NCBI GenBank assembly: GCA_964035545.1 | Contig: OZ037768.1 | Span: forward strand, 14,074,175-14,138,174 | DNA length: 64,000 bases | Direction: 5' to 3' | Source of the DNA: Bugula neritina | Taxonomy: Eukaryota; Bryozoa; Gymnolaemata; Cheilostomatida; Bugulidae | Shown: in pieces, positions 48,773-58,287 of the stretch | Position numbering within the stretch: position 1 is the first letter of the stretch | How the letters are laid out: each line of letters opens with the position of its first letter | The notes under the pieces: model-generated | Databases searched by the model: none | The model's input: the letters and a program-made list of their open reading frames with translations, nothing else | What the model was told of the DNA's origin: nothing | Position numbers and translations under genes: made by a program

Positions 48773-50761
48773 CTAACACGTCTCCAGCTCCTCCTCATAC
48801 CTGCGGAGCTGCCGGCGGAGATGTTGTACCTCCTCTGCTAACTGGGCCGACGTCTGGTGTCTGGAGCGGTCGGTGGCACCATGGGTAGGACGTCGCTGGC
48901 GGTGCGTCTGCTTCTCGCCCGCCGCCGAGGGTCGGGGGCCCAGGTCCGATGAATCGGTCCTGGCGCCTGGTCCGACCCGTGCCAGCATGACCCGAAGTGG
49001 CTGGGTGGCTGCCGGTTGGGGTGTCGCGGCGGGCTCCCCTTCTTCTTCCCGAACAGGCCTACACGCGGGGAATCCCAGGGCGAGAGCAGCCCGTTTATGG
49101 GGATCCGCCACGTGTGGCAGCACCAGGTCCCGAAACTCGGGAAAGGAGGCCTGGTTTACAGCAAACGTGTAGCCTGTGTGGCAGTGAGCTATGCGTTGAT
49201 GTCTCAACACATAGTCTCTCTGGTAGGAGAACTCCCCACACGGGCAAAACACGTTGATGTAGTGCTGTGGGGCGCGTACACGCAACCGCCGTGCAGAGGA
49301 GAACTTCCTCTTACACTCATGGCAGATGCGGTTGCCCGGCTCACCGCAAGCTTCACCAATCTTAAGATTGGTGGGTCCAGTCACCCAATACTGGCGGGCG
49401 ACCAGGGCCCGAGGCAGGGCCAGTATTGGGGAGTTGTCTTCTTCTGCTGGCAGATGGTCGCCGTGTAGGATGCCCTGCTCCTCCCCGGCCGTGAGCTGGA
49501 GCTCGACCGGTTTGGGGTCAGGGCCACTAACGATGGCGGAACACACCTCTGTGGAGGAGGTTGCGGCCTGCTGGCTGGTAGAAGCCGAAGCAAGGGCTGG
49601 TGGGAGAGGGGAGTCGGACCGACTGGCCTCCTCAACGTCCATACGCTCCTCTAGAATAGATAGTAGAGGCTGTGAAAAGCCGGTCTCACTATCGCCGAAA
49701 TTCGGCACAGGTGTGTATGGAGTTAAATTAAAAACCGAGGGCCGAGGTGTATCGCAGAAATTGACTGAGCCTACGTCGTGATTTAACAAAGTATCAATGG
49801 CAGAGTCATCTCCAAGATCCATCTCGGCCTCCGGTTCTAAGAAATCAGAACCAAGTAAGTCTAGTAAAGACCAGTCTACTTTAGTTTGACTAGACTCCGT
49901 AACTGGAGGATCTAATCTAGAAGAAATACCTGATTGCGTGTCTGGTAAAGTAATTCCCATAGCTGCTGATAGCGTTTGGAGAACAGTGTTAAAATCAAAA
50001 TGAGTATTAGAATCAGAATTTAGCTTGAGCTGTAACTGCCGTGCGAGCTGTGTGAAATCAGAATGAGAAATGGCCGAACCTCGTGCTTCAGAAGTTTTAC
50101 CTGCTGAAGCCCGAGTCGCGTGGCTCGTGGGAATTTCCCCCGGATTTCGAAAAGACAACTCGCGTGATCGAGTGTCTTCCGAAATTCGGTCGGCCATTTC
50201 TTCTTTTTGGTGGAATTCTCCGGGGTGATGGAGGGAATTTCCAACCAAGATGGGGTGATAGTCAGTGTGGGGGGGGTCGTCCTCAGGAGGGGGCCACTCC
50301 AGGTGCCCTACAGCATAGTCTGCCAGGTACCTGGGAGGTCTTCTTGGCCGCTGGCTCCTCTCGAGTGGAACAGGCACTGGTGGTGTTGGTGGCTCCTGGG
50401 CTGCCCTAGTAGGGGGGTCCCCGTCTTCACCCCGTACGGGGGTGGGGGTGTCCTCCCCCGAAAAGGGTTGTGATCCAAGGGCTTGCCGCTGTTCCTGTTC
50501 CCGCTCCGCTCTCTGCTGCCGCTCCAGCTGCTCTATCAAGTCGGCCTGCTCCTGGTCCGTCTCCCTGGGGACCATAATCTCCACCTCTCGGGGCTGGGTG
50601 GCCCGTCCTCGACGGTTGGGCTGACGGTGGGGCTCCAGGAGGGGTGGAGCCTGACCCACCGCGTCTGGGCTGGCATGGTAAGGTTTGAGGCGCTGCTCGC
50701 TCTGGACAGAGATCTGTCCAGAGCGCTCCACACGGTACGTGTGGTTGGGCAGCACCTCCAC
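48773..50761 (-). CDS. Integrase tail fused to ORF3 (C2H2 protein), family 2, 662 aa
   Basis: A single open frame. Residues 1-~45 are the integrase C-terminal tail (PNHTYRVERSGQISVQSEQR). A P/E/Q-rich linker follows to ~160 (the RPPRYLADYAV block is shared with the other families), then a Met at about 187 that could start ORF3 by itself. An acidic region around 285-325 (WSLLDLLGSDFLEPEAEMDL) is followed by two C2H2-type fingers near 505-560: CHECKRKF with the first His replaced by Arg (RVRAPQH), then CPCGEFSYQRDYVLRHQRIAH complete. A C-terminal coiled coil (EEVQHLRRQLRRYEEEL) closes the protein. The acidic, finger and coiled-coil order equals that in families 1 and 3. A DNA-binding regulatory role is inferred. 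Confidence 0.75.
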   Translation of the reverse strand: MEVLPNHTYRVERSGQISVQSEQRLKPYHASPDAVGQAPPLLEPHRQPNRRGRATQPREVEIMVPRETDQEQADLIEQLERQQRAEREQEQRQALGSQPFSGEDTPTPVRGEDGDPPTRAAQEPPTPPVPVPLERSQRPRRPPRYLADYAVGHLEWPPPEDDPPHTDYHPILVGNSLHHPGEFHQKEEMADRISEDTRSRELSFRNPGEIPTSHATRASAGKTSEARGSAISHSDFTQLARQLQLKLNSDSNTHFDFNTVLQTLSAAMGITLPDTQSGISSRLDPPVTESSQTKVDWSLLDLLGSDFLEPEAEMDLGDDSAIDTLLNHDVGSVNFCDTPRPSVFNLTPYTPVPNFGDSETGFSQPLLSILEERMDVEEASRSDSPLPPALASASTSQQAATSSTEVCSAIVSGPDPKPVELQLTAGEEQGILHGDHLPAEEDNSPILALPRALVARQYWVTGPTNLKIGEACGEPGNRICHECKRKFSSARRLRVRAPQHYINVFCPCGEFSYQRDYVLRHQRIAHCHTGYTFAVNQASFPEFRDLVLPHVADPHKRAALALGFPACRPVREEEGEPAATPQPAATQPLRVMLARVGPGARTDSSDLGPRPSAAGEKQTHRQRRPTHGATDRSRHQTSAQLAEEVQHLRRQLRRYEEELETC

Positions 50762-50826
50762 TACACAGTAGGGGCCGACGAACTTGGGCTGAAGCTTAGC
50801 CGACGTCGCCTACGGTAGCTCACCAT

Positions 50827-53800
50827 CTAGACCCAGTCTCCCACTTGGTACAACGGGGGCTCCTCCGAGTCCTCTGTGCGGGTCTGCCACTGCTGGGTAC
50901 GCAGCGCATCATGAGCTTTGCCCATGATGTCCATCAGACCCTCCACATACTCGTGTACCGGTGACTCGGGGGCAGGAACATGGTACGCCAGGTGTTCCGC
51001 GACCCGCGTCTCTCGGCCTAGCATCAGGAAGTTTGGGGGCTCCTGCGTGGCGGAGTGTGGTGTGCTGCGGTAAGCCCGCATGATCTGCGGCAGCACCACG
51101 TCCCATTCTTCCTGACCTCGACCAAGTAGCAGGCTCCGGAGCGCGTCACCCAACATCCTGTTGTTCCGCTTGACGACTCCGTTCCCTTGCGGGTGATATG
51201 GGGTGGTCCGACTCTGGTTCACCCCCCATATCCGGCAGAGGTCTCCCATGAGCTGGGACTGGAACTGGGCACCCTGGTCCGTATGTATCTGCTCGGGCAA
51301 ACCGAGGTAACAGAACACATGTTGGTCCAGGGTCCGGGCCACCGTGGGGGCGGTTGCGTCTGGAATAGCCAGAGCATCCGCCCACCGGGTAAAGTGGTCC
51401 GTGAGCACCAGTATCCAGGTGTTCTCTCTGGCGGATAACGGCATAGGCCCGACGAGGTCTACCGCCACTACTTGCCACGGTCGACCAGCGTACAGCCGGC
51501 TTCGACCAGTGGTTTCCGTGGGGCGGCCATGCTTGCTAGCTTGGCAGACCTCGCATTGCCGTACCCGCAGTCGTACGTCCCGAGTCATTCCGGGCCAATA
51601 CCAACGCAGCCGCAGACACCTGATGACCCGACTGACTCCAGCATGAGCCTGCTTATGGGTGTCCCAGATCAGTTCCCGCCGGAAGGCGCGTGGACAGACG
51701 ACGCGGTCCCTCTTCTGCTGGCGGTTGTCTGCTGCTAACGTTATCATCAGGAGGCCATCAGGACTGACCTTGAGGGCATCCCAGCGACGACAGAGGAGTT
51801 GGAACTCAACGTCTCCCTGCCGCTGCTGTTCCTCGCTAGGCCGTCGGCCCTCCTTCTTGGCCCGGAAGATGTCCGCTACCGCGCCGGGTAGCGTCTCCTG
51901 GAGTCGGCACAGCTCCTTGACGTTCTGGTGCAGAGTAGGGTTGGCGTGGAGCGCCTGGACACCGTCCTGGTGGGTTTCGGTCCGAAGATGGCCGTGCTCC
52001 CACTGGTAGGCAGTGCCCTCCACTAGTTCTGCTTCCACGTCAAGGCGAGCGGGTCCCCCGTCCCGCTGTTCAATGTGCAGGCATTGCTTACAGTCCTCTA
52101 CCGGCCGGCGGCTTATGCCGTCGGCGTTCCCATGCTTCTGGCCTGCACGGTGCTCTATCCAGTAAGAGAACTCGGCAAGAATCTCTAGCCAACGAGCCAC
52201 CTGGCTCGAGGGCTCTGCACGTTTACACAGCCATATCAGTGATGCATGGTCTGTTCGCAGACGGAACGATTTCCCATACAGATATGGCCGAAAGTGCTTG
52301 ACCGCCTTGACTACTGCTAGAAGTTCCTTCCTAGTGGTGCAGTAGTTCTTCTCGGCGGCCGCGAGAGTCTTGCTGTAGTAAGCCACGACCACCTCACTTC
52401 CACCCTGGACTTGAGACAAGACGGCTCCCACGCTGTGGTCGCTGGCGTCGGTGTCCAGGATGTACTCCTTGGCTGGATCAGGATACGCCAGGATTGGCGC
52501 TTCCATTAGCCGTTGCTTGAGGTGGTCGAATGCCTGCTGCTCCTCCTGTGTCCACTGCCACCGGACTCCCTTTGCGGTCAGCCGATTTAATGGCTGAGCC
52601 ACTCCTGCGAACCCAGGTATGTACTGCTGGTAGTGCCCTACTAGGCCCAGGAAAGCACGCAACTCAGGGAGGTCACGGGGGACAGTCCACTCCTTCACAG
52701 CTTGTACCTTCTCTGGATCAGTAGCGACTCCATCACGGCCAACCACATGGCCCAGGTACGTGACTTCTGGCTGCAGGAGTGCACACTTGGAGGGCTTCAG
52801 CTTCAGTCCAGCAGCCCGGAGGCGGTCAAAGACCTCCCGTAGACGACTGACATGAGTCGAGAAGTCCGGGGAGATGACAATGACATCGTCCAGATAGATG
52901 AGGAGAGTCTTACAGTGTAGCCCACTGAGGACTTGCTCCATGAGTCGTTGGAATGTTGCCGGAGCGGACGTTAGTCCGAATGGCAGTACTTTCCATTTCC
53001 AGAGCCCGTCGCGAGTAGTGAATGCTGCTTTGTCCTGGGCATCAGGACTGAGGGGCACTTGCCAGTACCCGCTAAGCAGATCCAAAGTACTGAAGTACTT
53101 GCTACCCGCGAGGGCATCTAGAGACTTATCTATCCGTGGGAGAGGGTAGGCGTCCTGGATGGTAACGCTGTTGAGTCTGCGGTAGTCCACACAGAATCTC
53201 CAGCTACCATCCTTCTTCTTGACCAGGACCACTGGGGAGCTCCACGCACCGTGGGCAGGCTCAATCAGATCCCGGTCCAGAAGATCCTGTACCTGTCGGC
53301 TCACCTCCTTCTCCTTCTCCGGGCCTAGACGTCGGGTAGGCTGCCTGATGGGAGTGGTGCCGGCTGCCAAGGGTATCTCGTGGGAGATGACCTTTGTCAG
53401 CCCCATGTCTCCATCGCCACGACTGAAGACATCACTGTACTCCGCGAGTAGTTGAGCCAGTACTTGGCGTTCAGTACTACTCGTACAGTTTCCGCATGCT
53501 CCGCCATACAGGTCAGCCAAGTGCTCCGGGACTGCTCCTCGTCTGGTGTGAGGGGGGTTCCCCTGGGTGTCGGTCACTGTCTCCAGTGCCGGACCCACAT
53601 CCGCTTCCTGGATGGAGTGGTACTTCCCCACCAGCGCTCCGGCCGATAATCGGACAGGTTCCGTGAAGGGGTTGATGCACTGCACGAGGAGCTCTTGCCG
53701 ACAATCTAGCCGATTCAGGCTGTTTGCTAGTCGGATGGCTCTGTGCGTTCCTTCAACCATCCCCAGGCCGGCGATCCCCTTGCAGTTGACTCTGCATCGG

Positions 53801-54084
53801 AGAGTCGCCTGGGACCTCCCCGGAACTGTGCAGTCCCGCACTACCTGGACTCCGCCTACCAAGGGTCTGCCAAACTTGTCAACACAGACAAGTTCCTTCC
53901 CAGCCATCACCACCACTGACTTCTGGAAATCCATGTGACACTGGTGTTTCTCCAGGAAGGGCATTCCCAAGATGGCGTCCTCCTTCAGCTGGCTGACTAT
54001 GAACGTCTCGTGAATTGCTTGATCACGGACGCGTTCAGGCAGTGAGATGACGCCGTAGAAAGGAATGCATGATGCGTCCGCCAA
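50827..54084 (-). CDS. Pol (protease end, RT, RNase H, integrase), family 2, 1085 aa
   Basis: A long frame encoding the second half of the protease (EDAILGMPFLEKHQC), RT (YPLPRIDKSLDALAGS, FGLTSAPATFQRLM, YLDDVIVIS), RNase H (ILDTDASD, TRKELLAV, RTDHASL, all acidic residues present), the integrase zinc motif (HKQAHAG...CEVCQASKHG) and core (VDLVGPM, HTDQGAQFQ). In the last catalytic motif the sequence is GNGVVKRNN, where family 1 has GNGVVERNN: the catalytic Glu is Lys (GAG to AAG). The frame ends at TAG (where family 1 has TGG), and a 7-nt loss just downstream puts the integrase tail in another frame. The start is lost by a frameshift near 54110. Confidence 0.93.
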   Translation of the reverse strand: MADASCIPFYGVISLPERVRDQAIHETFIVSQLKEDAILGMPFLEKHQCHMDFQKSVVVMAGKELVCVDKFGRPLVGGVQVVRDCTVPGRSQATLRCRVNCKGIAGLGMVEGTHRAIRLANSLNRLDCRQELLVQCINPFTEPVRLSAGALVGKYHSIQEADVGPALETVTDTQGNPPHTRRGAVPEHLADLYGGACGNCTSSTERQVLAQLLAEYSDVFSRGDGDMGLTKVISHEIPLAAGTTPIRQPTRRLGPEKEKEVSRQVQDLLDRDLIEPAHGAWSSPVVLVKKKDGSWRFCVDYRRLNSVTIQDAYPLPRIDKSLDALAGSKYFSTLDLLSGYWQVPLSPDAQDKAAFTTRDGLWKWKVLPFGLTSAPATFQRLMEQVLSGLHCKTLLIYLDDVIVISPDFSTHVSRLREVFDRLRAAGLKLKPSKCALLQPEVTYLGHVVGRDGVATDPEKVQAVKEWTVPRDLPELRAFLGLVGHYQQYIPGFAGVAQPLNRLTAKGVRWQWTQEEQQAFDHLKQRLMEAPILAYPDPAKEYILDTDASDHSVGAVLSQVQGGSEVVVAYYSKTLAAAEKNYCTTRKELLAVVKAVKHFRPYLYGKSFRLRTDHASLIWLCKRAEPSSQVARWLEILAEFSYWIEHRAGQKHGNADGISRRPVEDCKQCLHIEQRDGGPARLDVEAELVEGTAYQWEHGHLRTETHQDGVQALHANPTLHQNVKELCRLQETLPGAVADIFRAKKEGRRPSEEQQRQGDVEFQLLCRRWDALKVSPDGLLMITLAADNRQQKRDRVVCPRAFRRELIWDTHKQAHAGVSRVIRCLRLRWYWPGMTRDVRLRVRQCEVCQASKHGRPTETTGRSRLYAGRPWQVVAVDLVGPMPLSARENTWILVLTDHFTRWADALAIPDATAPTVARTLDQHVFCYLGLPEQIHTDQGAQFQSQLMGDLCRIWGVNQSRTTPYHPQGNGVVKRNNRMLGDALRSLLLGRGQEEWDVVLPQIMRAYRSTPHSATQEPPNFLMLGRETRVAEHLAYHVPAPESPVHEYVEGLMDIMGKAHDALRTQQWQTRTEDSEEPPLYQVGDWV

Positions 54085-54683
54085 CGTACCATGCGCACCT
54101 TCATACGGCTCGAGGCTCGCCTGTCTCGAGCCCCAAGAGTGTCAAAGAGACGCCGACTCAGCAGGTTGGTAGTGCACCCAGTATCCAGTAGGAATGTGGC
54201 AGCTTTACCCGAAATCTTCCCGGGCAGGAAGTAGCTGCTTCCGTACGGCTGGGTGCTCCTGGAGCGGTCAGTCTCTGGGGGAGACACAACTTGGGTCCGC
54301 ACAGCGGGCCTCCTCTTCGTCTTAGAGACAACGGGGGTTTTCTGAGGTCGGGAGGGTAGCTTGGGGTACTCTTGCGAGTAAGCTGAATCTTCCTCCACAA
54401 CCTCCTCGGGCAACCCCGCGAACCGGTTACGGAGTGGCCAGGCTGGAGGATCGGGTAGACCTTGCGGTCTCCGAGATCTCCGCGGTGCCTGCCATCCGGT
54501 TTCTTCTAGCTGCATCCGGGTATCGAGTGGCAGGGCAGGAGGATCGGGTAGGCCTTTCGGTCTCCGAGATCTCCGGTTTGCGTGCCACTCGATGTAGGTC
54601 GACTCTGGAGAGGTCTCTTCTGTTGTCTTCCGAGTCCTATCCCAGACCAGATTGGCGTGGGGCCCACGGGTGGCGGAATTCAC
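53997..54683 (-). pseudogene. Protease N-terminal part, family 2 (frameshifted)
   Basis: A 228-aa frame overlapping the gag end by 4 nt (54680-54683). It has an R/P-rich linker containing a near-repeated block (RRSRRPKGLPDPPALPL and RRSRRPQGLPDPPAWPL), then the aspartic protease site FLLDTGCTTNLLSRR. Around 54110 the frame shifts relative to the following pol frame, so protease is split in two. The gag/pol overlap suggests that expression normally uses frameshifting. Confidence 0.8.
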
Positions 54684-55579
54684 CGTGAGCCTCGGGTGTT
54701 TAAAGGCTTCTGTCCCTTAGGGCAGTGCCTTCTCACATGTCCTGGCATCCCGCACTCCCAACAAGTGGGCGGAGGGGGGCGGACAGGGTCGTCCCGCGAG
54801 CGGGGAGCCCGCCTGTCTGTCTGGTTGCGCTGCAACTCCGCCACCGTAGCCTGCAGGCCTTTCATCATGCTCATCAGCATGTTGAGCTGCGTCTGCTCGG
54901 GCGACGGAGTAGCTGCTGCTGCCACTTGTGGGGTTGGGGGTACCTCTTCTGTATCTCCGGCCACCTGGCGAGCTGCGTAGTTCGCCCTCCGTGGTTCTTC
55001 TACTTGGAAGTAGGCCTTCCCCATCTCTAGTGCCTCGTCCAGGCTCTTGACCTTCGCGGCCAGCCAGTACCGCTGGAGGTCCGGGTGGTTCACGCTCCGG
55101 AAGAATGCGTTAAAAACGAGGCGCTTCCGATCTTCGCCAGTGGCGTGACCGAAAGCAGCCTGAGCCAGGCGCTCTACCTCGTTAGCGTGATCTTCCAGAG
55201 GTGTCCTTCGGTCTCTCCTCATCACTTGTAGCTGGTCTGACGCCTCTTCCGTGGTTAGGCCGAACCGGGCCCTGAGAGCCCGCAGGATGTGGGCTTCGTC
55301 GGGTCCCAGTGCGAAGTTCCTGGCCCGGCCTGTTAGACAGGCCCGGAGTTGGAGGACGCGCACCCGTACTGGCCATTCAGCGGTGGTGGCCACGTCCTCG
55401 AACTCCTTGATGAACTGTTCCACGTCTCCATCTCCTCCGAAAGTCGGGGGCTGGAGGCGATACCTGTCACCAGGTGATGCCTGTCCTTGCCCCCGCAATC
55501 CTTGGAGGGCTGTTACCAGCGCCTCGACAGTGAGGGCTGGTGTTGCTGCTGCCTCAGGGGCTGACTCCCCTGGGGCCAT
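54680..55579 (-). CDS. Gag with CCHC zinc knuckle, family 2, 299 aa
   Basis: Opens MAPGESAPEAAATPALTVEA, then capsid blocks PPTFGGDGDVEQFIKEFEDV, LRARFGLTTEEASDQL and LVFNAFFRSVNHPDLQRYWL. Near the C-terminus lies a complete zinc knuckle CWECGMPGHVRRHC (C-x2-C-x4-H-x4-C). The frame is intact. It begins about 30 nt after the primer binding site and overlaps the protease frame at its end. Confidence 0.92.
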   Translation of the reverse strand: MAPGESAPEAAATPALTVEALVTALQGLRGQGQASPGDRYRLQPPTFGGDGDVEQFIKEFEDVATTAEWPVRVRVLQLRACLTGRARNFALGPDEAHILRALRARFGLTTEEASDQLQVMRRDRRTPLEDHANEVERLAQAAFGHATGEDRKRLVFNAFFRSVNHPDLQRYWLAAKVKSLDEALEMGKAYFQVEEPRRANYAARQVAGDTEEVPPTPQVAAAATPSPEQTQLNMLMSMMKGLQATVAELQRNQTDRRAPRSRDDPVRPPPPTCWECGMPGHVRRHCPKGQKPLNTRGSR

Positions 55580-55609
55580 CCTATTCCTCTCAGCAACTAG
55601 CTATTCGTA

Positions 55610-55628
55610 GAATCCCACTGCTGCCACC
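55610..55628 (-). other. Primer binding site, family 2
   Basis: On the minus strand TGGTGGCAGCAGTGGGATTC follows the 5' LTR after one base. It is a tRNA-Leu type site and here extends two further bases (TC) into the tRNA match. Confidence 0.8.
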
Positions 55629-55629
55629 A

Positions 55630-56021
55630 ATGTGATAGTTTTGTGGGTTGTGAATGAAACTAGTGCTTTACATGCTTGTTATGAGAAACAAGGCGAGAAA
55701 TAAGGTAGAAGGTAGATAGCTTTATTGTAGTATAGTCCGAGTGAATCAATGGTCTTTGTCCAGCGAGCTCCAGTAGTAGACTGAACTATACTGGAACTCG
55801 CTGGCTTTTATATACATGCAGGACAAAGATATTCCTTTGTTTGCCGAGATCGGAGGCCCGAAATACCGAATATCGGCACTTCGGGAATCCGAAATGCCGA
55901 ATCCGGCATTTCGGTACTTCGGTATTCCGATATGCCGAGAATCGGCATATCGGTGTTTCGGAGGACCGAAGTACCGATCTCGGCAACAAAGGACACACAC
56001 ACACAACATAAATTTACCACA
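55630..56021 (-). repeat. 5' LTR, family 2
   Basis: Practically identical to 48046-48436, including the palindrome array (about 55846-55990), TATA box and hairpin. Confidence 0.95.
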
Positions 56022-56283
56022 AGTGGACACCTTTGCTACTTGTGATTTCAATTTTCGCATGCGAAAATACGCACAGTGTGGCCCTAGGCTAATTGGCGGG
56101 TAGCTTCTAGTATTATGCATCCACGCACGTTGTCCGTCCCATATGAAGTGGGAAGACTAGGGTTGAAACGCTAGGGCTAACTAGTCTACAACTATAAACT
56201 ATATAATACATGTCAAGTAGAGAGGGCAGAAGAGTTCCCCCTTTCATGAGCCATTACAATACTTCCCCTAACAATTACACCAT

Positions 56284-56695
56284 ACATGCTAATTATTTAC
56301 CAAAAATTTTAAAAATAGCATAAATTAAGTAGTATTACTATGCTTATTTGCATCCAATTTACTAGTCTTACATTTATGGCAATTGTAATGTATTTTGTGT
56401 AAAATGGTTAATTCAAGCATTTTCTATTCATATCCACATTGTAATCAAAGCGAAACTTAAACTTTATCGCTTTGTATTTACGTGCATGAATGAGTTTTAA
56501 AATTGTTTTTAATTTTATATGCATAAAAATGTGTTTAAAAACTTTAGCAATAAAAAAAAATGTACACATAAAATAAAAAATAAATAAAATAAGTGGCAAA
56601 ACTTTCCCTTTATAACTTTTATAAACTCGCGGCACAGACGTGGCATAATGATATTCCAAATTTTTTAAAGCCGCCACTCTAGATATCTATTATCT
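56284..56695. repeat. Single arm of a foldback element
   Basis: Aligns in the same orientation with the right arm 57841-58287 of the neighbouring foldback (shared tagcataaattaagtagtatta, agcgaaacttaaactttat, ataaactcgcgg blocks), more diverged. The matching opposite arm is not found next to it. Confidence 0.75.
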
Positions 56696-56696
56696 C

Positions 56697-57139
56697 TGGG
56701 TCACGCAGAGTGGTATATATTAGGAGTGTTGACATTAGATAATCTTATGAAATCATATGGGCGCCATTATGCCGAGATTGGTACCGCGAGTTTACATAAG
56801 TTATAAAGGAAAAATTTTGTCACTTTTGTTATTTTTTTTCTATTTTATGTGTACATTTCTTTTAGTTTTGTTTATTGGCAAAGTTTTTAAACACATTTTT
56901 TATGCACATCAAATTTTTAAAAAAATTAAAACTCAATCATGCACGTAAATACAAAGCTATAAAGTTGAAGCTTCGCTGTGATTACAATGTGAATATGAAT
57001 TGAATAATGCTTGCAATAACCATTCTACACAAAATTCGTTACAGTTGCCATAAATGTGAGACTAGTAAATTGGATACAAATAGGCACGGTAATACTACTT
57101 AAGTTATGCTATTTTTGAAATTTGTAGTAAATATTTGGC

Positions 57140-57221
<82 letters not shown>

Positions 57222-57238
57222 TATATTATATATATATA

Positions 57239-57292
<54 letters not shown>

Positions 57293-57730
57293 TATATTAT
57301 ATATAATATTATTATATATATAATGTATATAATTTAATATATAATATAATAATATACTATATATGATATTATTATTATATATATAGTATATATATATATA
57401 TTATATAATATATTATATAATAACATATTATATATGATATTATTATATATATATAATATAATATATAATATAATATTATAATATATATATATTATATATG
57501 ATATTATTATTATATATATAATATAGTAATGTATAATATATTATTATAATATATATATATATATTATATATAATATAATATATAATATAATAATATATTA
57601 TGTATGATATTATTATATATGTATATAATATATATATATATATATAATATAATATAATATATAGTATAATAATATATAATATATTATTATAATATATATA
57701 TATATATATATTATATAATATTATTATACT

Positions 57731-57778
<48 letters not shown>

Positions 57779-58287
57779 ACAATATATAATATATAATAAT
57801 ATATAATATATTATTATAATATATATATATATATAATACATGTCAAATATTTACTACAAATTTCAAAAATAGCATAAATTAAGTAGTATTAGTCACTAGT
57901 ATTACCGTGCCTATTTGCATCCAATTTACTAGTCTTACATTTATAGCAACTGTAACGTATTTTATGTAAAATGGTTATTGCAAGTATTATTCAATTCATA
58001 TTCACGTTGTAATCACAGCGAAGCTTAAACTTTATAGCTTTGTATTTAGGTGCATGATTGAGTTTTAATTTTTTTTTAAATTTTATATGCATTGAAAATA
58101 TGTTTAAAAACTTTACCAATAAACAAAATTAAAAGAAATGGACACATAAAATAAAAAAAATAGAATCACAAAAGTGGCAAAGTTTTTCCTTTATAACTTA
58201 TATAAACTCGCGGTACCAATAGCGGCATTATGATTTTTCATGGTTCAAAGTCAACACTCCTAAATATACCACACTGGGGTCAAGGTG
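56697..58287. mobile_element. Foldback element with ~440-bp inverted arms and AT-only core
   Basis: The left arm 56697-57136 is the inverse of the right arm 57841-58287 along its length (e.g. GGAGTGTTGAC at left, GTCAACACTCC at right; ACCGCGAGTTT and AACTCGCGGT; the arms end in CATGTATA/ACATGTCA next to the core). The core 57137-57840 is almost wholly A and T. There is no coding capacity. Such arms could form a very long hairpin. The class is not determinable, and no clear target duplication was found. Confidence 0.8.
57137..57840. repeat. AT-only low-complexity core
   Basis: About 700 bp of TA, TTATA and ATATTA runs with very few other bases, between the two foldback arms. The YI-rich frames are artefacts. 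Confidence 0.95.

Larger units (their letters stand above)
48046..56021 (-). mobile_element. Full-length Ty3/gypsy element, family 2, TSD AGTG
   Basis: LTRs of ~391 bp at 48046-48436 and 55630-56021 differ by about one base by eye (ACATTCC versus ATATTCC), so this is a very recent insertion. AGTG flanks it at 48042-48045 and 56022-56025. In minus orientation it holds a primer binding site, gag with zinc knuckle, protease-RT-RNase H-integrase, and ORF3. Despite its youth it carries a frameshift in protease, an amber stop and a 7-nt loss in the integrase tail, and a changed integrase catalytic residue. Confidence 0.95.
47766..56089. mobile_element. MITE with ~63-bp inverted repeats and TAA duplication (PIF/Harbinger-like)
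   Basis: Left end GCCTAGGGCCACACGGTGCG at 47766; the right end, complemented from 56089, reads GCCTAGGGCCACACTGTGCG. The inversion continues for about 63 bp (through TCGCATGCGAAAATTGAAAT...) with essentially one mismatch. TAA flanks both ends (47763-47765 and 56090-56092). A 3-bp TWA duplication fits PIF/Harbinger. Its own length is about 345 bp, without coding capacity, and the family-2 element sits inside it. Confidence 0.8.
47486..56258 (-). mobile_element. Solo LTR (family-3-like), TSD ATAC, split by a MITE
   Basis: The left part 47486-47765 starts TGTTGTAGTTTT and is alignable with, but clearly diverged from, the family-3 LTR. The right part 56093-56258 ends ...GAGCCATTACA. Together they are about 447 bp, the right size for this LTR group. 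ATAC flanks both ends (47482-47485, 56259-56262). No internal element sequence is present apart from the nested MITE. Confidence 0.75.
43516..56279 (-). mobile_element. Non-autonomous gypsy element, family 3, hosting nested insertions
   Basis: 3' LTR 43516-43970, internal region 43971-47053, 5' LTR 47054-47485 continued at 56263-56279. The internal region keeps a 5' gag portion, the integrase tail and ORF3 but has lost protease, RT, RNase H and the integrase core. Its own ends give no clear target duplication (ATAT left, CCAT right). The 5' LTR is split by the solo LTR that starts at 47486. Confidence 0.85.

Noticed and set aside
48773-50761. ORF3 of family 2 as a host zinc-finger gene
   Set aside because: It lies inside the LTRs, follows the integrase tail in frame, and has matching copies in two other gypsy elements.
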